Origin: Berberis thunbergii
Taxonomy: Eukaryota > Streptophyta > Magnoliopsida > Ranunculales > Berberidaceae
Assembly: GCA_003290165.1 (NCBI GenBank)
Contig: QNQO01000526.1
Span: forward strand, 62,001-126,000
Length of the DNA: 64,000 bases
Direction of reading: 5' to 3'
Shown: piece after piece, positions 57,235 through 64,000 of the stretch
Position numbering within the stretch: the stretch's first letter is position 1
Layout of the letters: each line of letters opens with the position of its first letter
Made by a program: the position numbers and the translations under genes
Notes under the pieces: generated by a model
What the model was told of the DNA's origin: nothing
The model's database searches: none
The model's input: the letters and a program-made list of their open reading frames with translations, nothing else

Positions 57235-58189
57235 GGTGGACTACGACATAGTTATTCAGAACCTAAATTTTGAGACACGCATTGACACATATCAAATATC
57301 GTGTGATATGGTTCAAATATATATAGCATATAGCAGACATATTTATTCAAGTAAGGAGCTCCCAAAAACACACTTCCATTGATAAATGACTCATATAAAG
57401 ATCATGTCACCATCCATTCATCCGCCACTTGCACAAAGACAATACATGCCCACATTGTCTTTGTATCGATGTATCAGGCAATATGTATCGATGTGGCTTA
57501 GAGTCGGTACACATCAATTATTGTGTCGTATGTATCATAAGATATGGATAACTATGACTGCCCTATCAAGGCGTTTAGAATTCGACGTTGATTTTCTTGC
57601 ATACAACTTAAAATGATCTGTTCTCTTCCAGCACCCTGACAAGTTATTCCATCTTAACATTGTTTCTTGTGTTTTGACCATGTTTTCAGAGTTTTCTATG
57701 AGATGCGATGCACTTTATACTAATCTTGATGTGAATTTCAGCTAAAGTAACAATATCAAACTACAAAAATAGAAATCAAATAACAAACTTTATACAATAA
57801 AGTGGGTGTTTACATTAGACCCATAGAGAAAACCTTTATTTATCTTAACTCCGGCAAAATAAAGATAACTGAACTGACCTTTCTATGAATGAAAGGGCCT
57901 AACATATACTAAATGTAACTTGCTTCCCAAGCAACCTAATCTAAATAAATAAGGAAATAAACAAAACTAGAACACACACACCAAAAAAAAAATTCACTGC
58001 ACCCACACATGGCTACTTAGTTTTTAAAGAGCACATCTAAAATAACTTTGATTTTTTGATCCAATGCATAGGAATCCCAATTTACAAGAACAATTTCGAA
58101 GTGAAATGCTCTTATGTTATGGCATGCCATGCTCTAATCTCAACTATTGCAGTGAATTCCACAATCGTTCACTCCCTATTTTCTTGAAA
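57235..58189. other. Intergenic DNA
   Basis: AT-rich. ATGTATC-rich tandem-like motifs occur at about 57455-57545. No gene is seen. Confidence 0.45.
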
Positions 58190-59330
58190 GGTAAAAGTTT
58201 TATTAATACTTGATTGTGAAAATGATACAATCCCGACCTTAAAAAGATTAAGGTCCTAAAATAATATTGTCCCTATTCGCATAAGAATAACGAATGATGA
58301 TAAACCTAACCTCAAAGAGTAATAAGCTCTTCCATCACAAAAGCTCCATCATCCAAGGCCTTATTCCAAGAGATTCTATTGTTCCTTGATTCTATCATTC
58401 CTTTCATCCAGGCTATCAAACAAAACATAAATAAAAACACCTCCCATATACCTTTCCTCTAGTAGTAAGGTGATGGATTCTCTATCGAAACCGGCATTAC
58501 CCAAGATATTCCAAACCTACCTATAACATTCCAAACCAGCCTATAACATTCATAACTTGTTGACCCAGCTGCAATGAATAAGAAGATGACTTGTGGCTTC
58601 CCCCAAATTGTACAACAAAAACATCAAATCTATATCTATATCCATCCCTCTATTAGCGAAATCCTACTTAAAAGGGATTTTGTTTGATATTGTCGTTGTT
58701 CACATACAGAAAGCTACTCTCGAAGAAACACATTTCTTCCACCCTAGCTTCATAGGAAAATTATGTAAAGGACCAACAAAAATAAGATCTCTTGCCAAAT
58801 TATAGAAAAGATAGCAAATAGAAACCTTTCTCTCTATCCTCCTTCCACACCTATTTATCGTCTTCATCTCCGAAAAATACACTATCCAACACATCAGAAA
58901 ACAATTCATTCACTTACCCTACTAAAAGTGCAACCCTTCTAATATGAAGATCCAAAACCACTCCTATCAACCTTGTTACCAAACTCCATCAACAGCACAC
59001 AATCTCAGAAACCTCACTGCAAAAGTTTGATTACAGTCCAAAGATCACACCAAAATTTAACCTTGTTACCTCTTCCCACTACTACCTCCACACCGCAAAT
59101 AAAACCCTTCTTAAGGTTTTAAATTATCTACCATGTCCTAGTTTCATAAGAACACACGGGCTGCCTCAATAACTAATTAGACCCACAGGGTCAAATTTTG
59201 CTCTAATTATATCTCTCCACAATGTTTCACTTTCTGGACCATACTTCCGCAACCACTTACCCAATAAAGCTTTGTTCATCAATTGAAGCGGGCGAAGACC
59301 AAGCCCTACTTGTGTGGGTCCCCTCGAAAC
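58190..59330 (-). pseudogene. LINE ORF2 C-terminal fragment, minus strand
   Basis: The minus strand at 59320-59190 reads LGLRPLQLMNKALLGKWLRK then YGPESETLWRDIIRAKFD, a well-known stretch after the reverse transcriptase of plant L1 LINEs. Downstream (58600-58380) FGISWVMPVSIENPS and AWMKGMIESRNNRI match the zf-RVT region (the conserved W...ERNxRIF). Many stops and frameshifts are present, and there is no intact tail. It is an old 5'-truncated insertion. Confidence 0.65.
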
Positions 59331-59917
59331 TAATGTTTTTTAACGTCTAGGATGGTTAAACCTCAAGGCGGGGCTTCACTGATACACCTCAACTCAAAGT
59401 TTAGATACATCTAAGGCTCACCCTTGATGGTATAAGGAATTCAATTGGCATATCCATTTATGCCTCCCCTATGCTTAGAGCTGACGCTCAACAACTTCCA
59501 TGCTTGCATATTCGAATTGTGTAAGAACAAAACAAAAGTTGATTCCTTTCGACAAACACTAACAAACAAATACTGGTAAAAAATGCATGCCTTATCTTAT
59601 GTCAGTTTATGATATGATTCTGAAAGTAGGGGGAAAAAAAGGGTTAAGACTTGATGATCTTCTCTTCCCTTTTAGCATGTGAATCGACGAGCTTTGAATT
59701 TCAATGCCCTCCATTATGTTTGTTGTTTGTAACAATGATGACAGGCTTTGGTAGTTGATTATCTTAAAGGATGGATTCCCAAATAAACCACTATGTCAAG
59801 CTAATTCATACTTCAACCAACATTTCCTTTTGTGCTCAAAATTTTTTATGTGTATAGTATTCAAAGTGTTCTTGCATTTCTTCAATATCGTAACACGATA
59901 AGTCGTTAGTACACTTA
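59331..59917. other. Intergenic DNA
   Basis: No gene is recognised. 59330-59560 has a more GC-rich, possibly repeat-derived segment (AACCTCAAGGCGGGGCTTC) without visible ends. Confidence 0.4.
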
Positions 59918-60215
59918 GGGTATGTTCGGTTGCATAGAATTTCATTCCATGGAGAGCAACCCCTCTCAAAGAATGTGGTGATGATACCTTCAACTTTGTT
60001 TTTGACAAAATCGAGAACTCACATTCTCATGTTTCTCATAATATATGGGAATCAGATTCATTGCAGAACAAGGAATTGATTCCCACATAATTGGGAATTA
60101 GAATGTCGTCAACGACTACAACTCATTTTATCTCTTTTTATCCTATTTTCCCCTACCACTCTTCTTTGATTCCCTTATATTCCATGAAATGATTTCCATG
60201 CAACCAAACATACTC
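59918..60215. mobile_element. Tourist-like (PIF/Harbinger) MITE, 298 bp
   Basis: Ends GGGTATGTTCGGTTGCAT and the inverse ATGCAACCAAACATACTC, flanked by TTA (59915-59917 and 60216-60218), the 3-bp target used by PIF/Harbinger transposases. The interior is AT-rich with partial self-complementarity. Confidence 0.85.
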
Positions 60216-60218
60216 TTA

Positions 60219-60593
60219 AGGGATGCTTGTTAGGAATGGATAAGAAAGTAAGAGAAAATTTAGTTCAATATAACATTCCAATTCCCATTTATGCGAAAAT
60301 CATACTCCTTCCTCCCCATGAAGAATTCAATTCCCATATTTTATGAGAAACTTGAGAATGTGATTCCTATATTTTGTCAAAACTTAGGTTTGACCACTTT
60401 GAGATAGTTTACTTTCCCTAAAATCTGACTATGTGCAAGAACACACCCTTTAGTAACCTCATTGACTTGATTTGGCACAAAATAAAGCCAACATCACTTC
60501 AAAGTGATTGTGGAAGTTTGTTTGGACAAGGATACTTGTGTAGATTCCACGGGCACTAACATCAAAGGCATTCAAAGTATTGAACACATGTGG
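60219..60593. other. Intergenic DNA with MITE-like motifs
   Basis: 60219-60430 contains AGAAACTTGAGAATGTGATTCC-like and TTCCCAT motifs resembling the interior of the neighbouring Tourist element, probably another degraded copy. Otherwise nothing. Confidence 0.35.
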
Positions 60594-60598
60594 AATAC

Positions 60599-61699
60599 TG
60601 TAAAGTTTAAGGCCAAATTGTCCTGTTTCATTCATTCATCAGCAATATAAATACTGTAGTCAAAATATAATAGGAAAACACCATACACTAGGAAACCTCC
60701 CAAACCAAGGAAACAAATCACTAGCCATCGGAAAGTTTCCTAACCCCATAAAACTTGCAACACAATATGCTAAAATATATTTTCCTAATAATAGGATGTA
60801 TTTCCTAATACTGAAAGATATTTTCCTAACAATAGGATGTATTGACTTCTATTCTCTAACACCCCTCCGCAAGTTGGACATGTAGATGCAGACGAATGTG
60901 CAGCTTGGAGGAAACTTTGAAGTCATATTTGGTGATGAAATCATTATTGTCGAGTATGGACGAGTCCTGGTATTGCTCAATTCGAGTGGTATTGCTCAAT
61001 TCGAGACAACAGGGATTTTGGTATTGCTCATTCGAGTGGTATTGCTCAATTCGAAACAACATAGAGTTTGGTATTGCTCAATTCGAGACAACACAGATTT
61101 TGGTATTGCTCAATTCGAGTGGTATAGCTCAATTCGAGACAACACAGATTTTTTCTTCGTCGTTTTCTTTTGTGATCTCTCATAGGGCTTGCTGATTGGC
61201 GCCAAGGTCGAAGATCGGGCTACGTGAAGTTGCTGCTGTTGGAAGATCGGAAACACCACTAATTAGTTGCTATTGTTGATTGATTGAGGCAGACTATTGC
61301 TGTTGTCCTCCCTTCAATTTAGTTGAAGTTTGTTGTCGCTTTCATCCCTCCCACGCCTCTTGCATAGTTGTCAGAGGCGGGGAAGAGCTTGAATCCTCAG
61401 AGTCTTAGGTCACCAAAGAAAATGGCTCTGATACCATGTAAAGTTTAAGGCCAAATTGTCCTCTTTCATTCATTCATCAGCAATATAAATACTGTAGTCA
61501 AAATATAACAGGAAAACACCATACACTAGGAAACCTCCCAAACCAAGGAAACAAATCACTAGCCATCGGAAAGTTTCCTAACCCCATAAAACTTGCAACA
61601 CAATATGCTAAAATATATTTTCCTAACAGTAGGATGTATTTCCTAATACTGAAAGATATTTTCCTAACAATAAGATGTATTGACTTCTATTCTCTAACA
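60599..61699 (-). mobile_element. TRIM-like miniature LTR retrotransposon
   Basis: Two 263-bp LTRs (60599-60861 and 61437-61699) are nearly identical, flanked by exact AATAC duplications (60594-60598 and 61700-61704). On the minus strand the right LTR is the 5' LTR: it is followed by TGGTATCAGAGCC (61424-61436), the tRNA-Met primer site, and the left LTR is preceded by the purine tract GCGGAGGGG (60862-60870). The internal region is only 575 bp and has no Gag or Pol. It contains GGTATTGCTCAATTCGAG repeats (60966-61140), which give overlapping spurious frames. Near-identity of the LTRs implies a recent insertion. Confidence 0.93.
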
Positions 61700-61704
61700 A
61701 ATAC

Positions 61705-62291
61705 ACATGATTTTCCAAAAGGGTGTACATCATTTGGATGGGAACACGTTGATTCAAGTGGGTGCTCTCTAAGGCATAAGGCAAACGAAGTGGAGTGGCT
61801 GAGTGCTAAAGTTGAATTAGAATGGAATGGGGAACAAAACGAATAAGCCAAGTGGGATGTTATATCCCCCGAGAAAATGTATGAGTCGAAAACACAATAA
61901 ATGACACGAAATGGTAAAAGGCATTGAATGCCAAAAATACATCAAAATACCGTGAAATATCTTTTGAAGGAGGTAATTTTCACCAATAGTAGTTAGATCC
62001 CATAGGGAAATCAACTTGTGTGAGAAAAAAGCCCAGAACTCCAGAACTGGATCTACTAATACATCATAGGTTTTGCAATGCATACAAACTGAGAACTCAA
62101 ACACTATATGCACTGTTCTATTAAAATAATATTAAACCTCAGATGTGAGTAGAGCTACGAAACTCTAGGAAGTACACAAAAGAATCCAATCACCACTAGA
62201 TCGAAATCTTACTAACTAATAGTCAATCAAATAACTGATGATACAATGTAACAAGGTTCACTAAATGGATCAATGGGGGAGTTCGCCACGC
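61705..62291. other. Intergenic DNA
   Basis: No gene, transposon end or repeat is recognised. Confidence 0.5.
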
Positions 62292-62294
62292 TAA

Positions 62295-63083
62295 GGGTGT
62301 GTTTGGTTGCTTGGAATCCTTTTTTTTTTTTTTTTTTTTTGAAAAGCAAGCGTGGGGTATAAATGGGCTCCCCAGACCACCGAAAAAAGAACTAAAAGAA
62401 TATTACAATCTCATATATTTCCTACCACTAGCATCATCAAATAAAAAATTTTTCATGTCTTCGGCAAACGAGCTAGGAGTTACTTCTATGAAAGCAACAC
62501 TTGGCATTATGCTGGCCAGCTTGTCCGCTACCTTGTTTGTCTCCCGCATAACATGCAAGATCTTGCATTCTTCGAAAGCCTTCAGCTGCTCTTTATACGT
62601 CTCAGAGTGTGCATAGTCTCCCAAGGAGGGGCCTTGGCTGTTTTGATAAAATGGACTGCATTGGCTGAAACAAGACAAAGATTCAGCTTTTTGTATTGTG
62701 TCTGAGCAGCTAGATGCAGTCCCAATTCAGCCCCTTGCAGCTCATGCAGCAGCACAGACTGGTTCCTTTGCTTGGAATCCTATGTCATGGGAATCCATGA
62801 GGGGACCACTATATTTTAGGCTAAATTGATATATCACTCCACATCCATCATTTGGTTTTATGATCAATGGTGAGAATGAAAGTCCCATGAACATGGGAAT
62901 CACATGCCTTGGGGGCCAAGGAGTGAGATTCCCATGTTTATGGGACTTTCATTCCCACCATTGATCACAAAATCAAATGGTGGTCAAATGGTAAATGTGG
63001 AGTGATATATCAATTTAGCCTAAAATGTAGTGGTCCCCTCATGAATTTCCATGGCATAGGATTTCATGCAACCAAACACACCC
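62295..63083. mobile_element. Tourist-like (PIF/Harbinger) MITE with nested LINE insert
   Basis: Ends GGGTGTGTTTGGTTGC and the inverse GCAACCAAACACACCC, flanked by TAA (62292-62294 and 63084-63086). Outside the LINE insert it folds into a long hairpin: 62789-62912 is largely complementary to 62925-63050 (GAGGGGACCACTA against TAGTGGTCCCCTC). It is a larger cousin of the element at 59918. Confidence 0.88.
62321..62767 (-). mobile_element. 5'-truncated LINE insertion with poly(A)
   Basis: Flanked by a 14-bp duplication TTGCTTGGAATCCT (62307-62320 and 62768-62781), with a 21-base T run (62320-62340) that is the poly(A) tail on the minus strand. The body encodes the end of the LINE RNase H domain (ILHVMRETNKVADKLASI) and its 3' UTR. 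It entered the MITE by target-primed reverse transcription, with the tail at the left. Confidence 0.9.
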
Positions 63084-63452
63084 TAAGAGTTATTAGAAGA
63101 ACATTTCAGTCTTTCAGTCACTTGACAAACTATTGATCTAATTGTCGTGTCAATAAGCATGGACCCTCCTCTATTTATACAACATGAAATGTAAAAAGGT
63201 CATTAGTGCTCATAAGAACAAAATAAAGAAAAACTGTTTTTCAAAGTTTGGCAATACAATCAACAAAGTGCATCCTCTATCTGCTGAAGTGGCAAAACCA
63301 ACTCGCAGCACCAACTCAACATTTCTAGATACTTCAAGTCTAAAGATTTCTCTCTCTAGAAAAAAATCTCTCAAGATTAATCTCTTGAGAAATATCTCTA
63401 GTGTCTAGAGAATTCTCTCTAGACTTCTCCAAGGATTTTCCACCAACTTTGT

Positions 63453-63580
63453 GGAAAAATTCTAATTGTCGAGGGAAATGGCGAGGAAAACAGCGAGGGG
63501 TGGGGGGACGGTCCCCCCTCTACCCCACCACCACCCCCCTGTGGGGTCCCTCACTGTTTTCCTCAACACTTAGACGGGTT
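63453..63580. mobile_element. Mutator-type MITE, 128 bp, GC-rich hairpin
   Basis: Flanked by the exact 9-bp duplication CAACTTTGT (63444-63452 and 63581-63589). The start GGAAAAATTCTAATTGTCG resembles that of 54601-54782. The interior pairs GGCGAGGAAAACAGCGAGGG with CCCTCACTGTTTTCCTC and has GGGGGGACGGTCCCCCC at the centre. Confidence 0.85.
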
Positions 63581-63589
63581 CAACTTTGT

Positions 63590-64000
63590 GATACTATAAG
63601 TAGGGCACTAGCCCAATTCTGTATGTAGAAGTGCAAAGGAGCTCAAGTGAGTAGTAATAGAGCAACGTGCCCAAGTAAGTGATGTAAGGTGTACGTAGTG
63701 TGGCTGTGAGTTGTGACTCTTGTATAATCAAATGTTGTACGTAAAAAAGTTGTAATTGTTGTTGTTGGTGGTGATGGTAATATAAGTGTGTTTGGGATCA
63801 CTCCAACGGTTTGAAATTCTCAATAATTTGGTATCAAAGCTGTGGTTGGCGATTGAAGGCAACTTAGGCAATAAGTTGGATCGTGCCGTCGCGTGGTGCC
63901 ATGAGTTTGGTTTTCAGTTACTGTGATAGTGACCAAGGGTCTCTTGGAAAATAGAGCTAGTGTGGAAGTGTTGTCGTGCTACAAAATTATGGCGGATATG
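63590..64000 (+). other. Probable LTR end and start of another retrotransposon
   Basis: GT-rich sequence (TTGTTGTTGGTGGTGATGG) ends in AAATTCTCA, and TTTGGTATCAAAGC follows at 63827-63840, a tRNA-Met-type primer site with one change. The LTR start was not located, and the element continues beyond the window. Confidence 0.5.
63828..63840 (+). promoter_or_regulatory. Primer binding site, initiator tRNA-Met type
   Basis: TTGGTATCAAAGC differs by one base from the site at 22434-22446 and follows a plausible LTR end (CTCAATAAT). Confidence 0.6.

Noticed and set aside
60886..61195. Two overlapping 99-codon frames in the TRIM
   Set aside because: Both arise from the GGTATTGCTCAATTCGAG tandem repeat; a peptide repeat in two frames is not evidence of a gene.

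Overview
The window is nuclear DNA of a flowering plant, probably a eudicot. It has AT-rich non-coding DNA with spliced GT-AG genes, a HAN/GATA18-type GATA factor and an ERD6-like sugar transporter. These lie in a dense nest of typical plant transposable elements: CACTA, hAT, Mutator-type and Tourist MITEs, L1-type LINEs, Ty3/gypsy Tat and CRM-like elements, a TRIM and solo LTRs. The species cannot be named from the sequence alone.

Layout from left to right. 1-5573 is the 3' part of a CACTA element carrying pieces of three cellular genes: a raffinose-synthase-like gene in two parts, a VAP27 and a Lunapark. 5574-9488 is a decayed LINE, split by a hAT element (7624-8825) that holds a ribosomal P2 retropseudogene. 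9489-18596 is a decayed Tat-lineage Ty3/gypsy element with a second RNase H and a long antisense ORF. 20191-24756 is a LINE ORF1 split by a 2.2 kb retroelement with inverted LTRs (21931-24175) that contains an alpha-mannosidase piece fused in frame to Gag. 25274-26784 is another LINE ORF1. 27965-28750 is the HAN-like gene, the only gene here that looks intact. 29251-30898 is a hAT element and 32522-33160 a solo LTR. 33363-40000 is a complete second Pack-CACTA with TAA target duplications, carrying FAD6, MATE and an unrecognised gene. 41228-42262 is a hAT element with a probable AUG1 exon. 42651-46024 holds eleven 3' exons of an ERD6-like sugar transporter on the minus strand. From 46503 to the end the DNA is almost all transposons: a hAT, a SINE, a 5 kb solo LTR containing a CRM-like element, MITEs, LINE fragments and a TRIM.

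Nine insertions were closed from the raw sequence by exact flanking target duplications of 5 or more bases: ATTGG, CATTGAAC, GCCTC, GATGCATT, CTCATACC, CAATT, GATGA, AATAC and the 9-bp TTACTAATA and CAACTTTGT pairs of two Mutator-type MITEs (counted as one family here). A 14-bp duplication flanks a small LINE insert, and 3-bp ones flank the second CACTA and two Tourist elements.

The main theme is gene capture by four different transposon types. CACTA and hAT copies keep intron borders, so they came from genomic DNA. The alpha-mannosidase piece in the inverted-LTR element shows no intron, and the P2 copy has a poly(A) tract, so both look mRNA-derived. Older elements show a uniform decay in which tryptophan and glutamine codons became stops and catalytic Asp became Asn, as expected from deamination of methylated cytosine in silenced chromatin.
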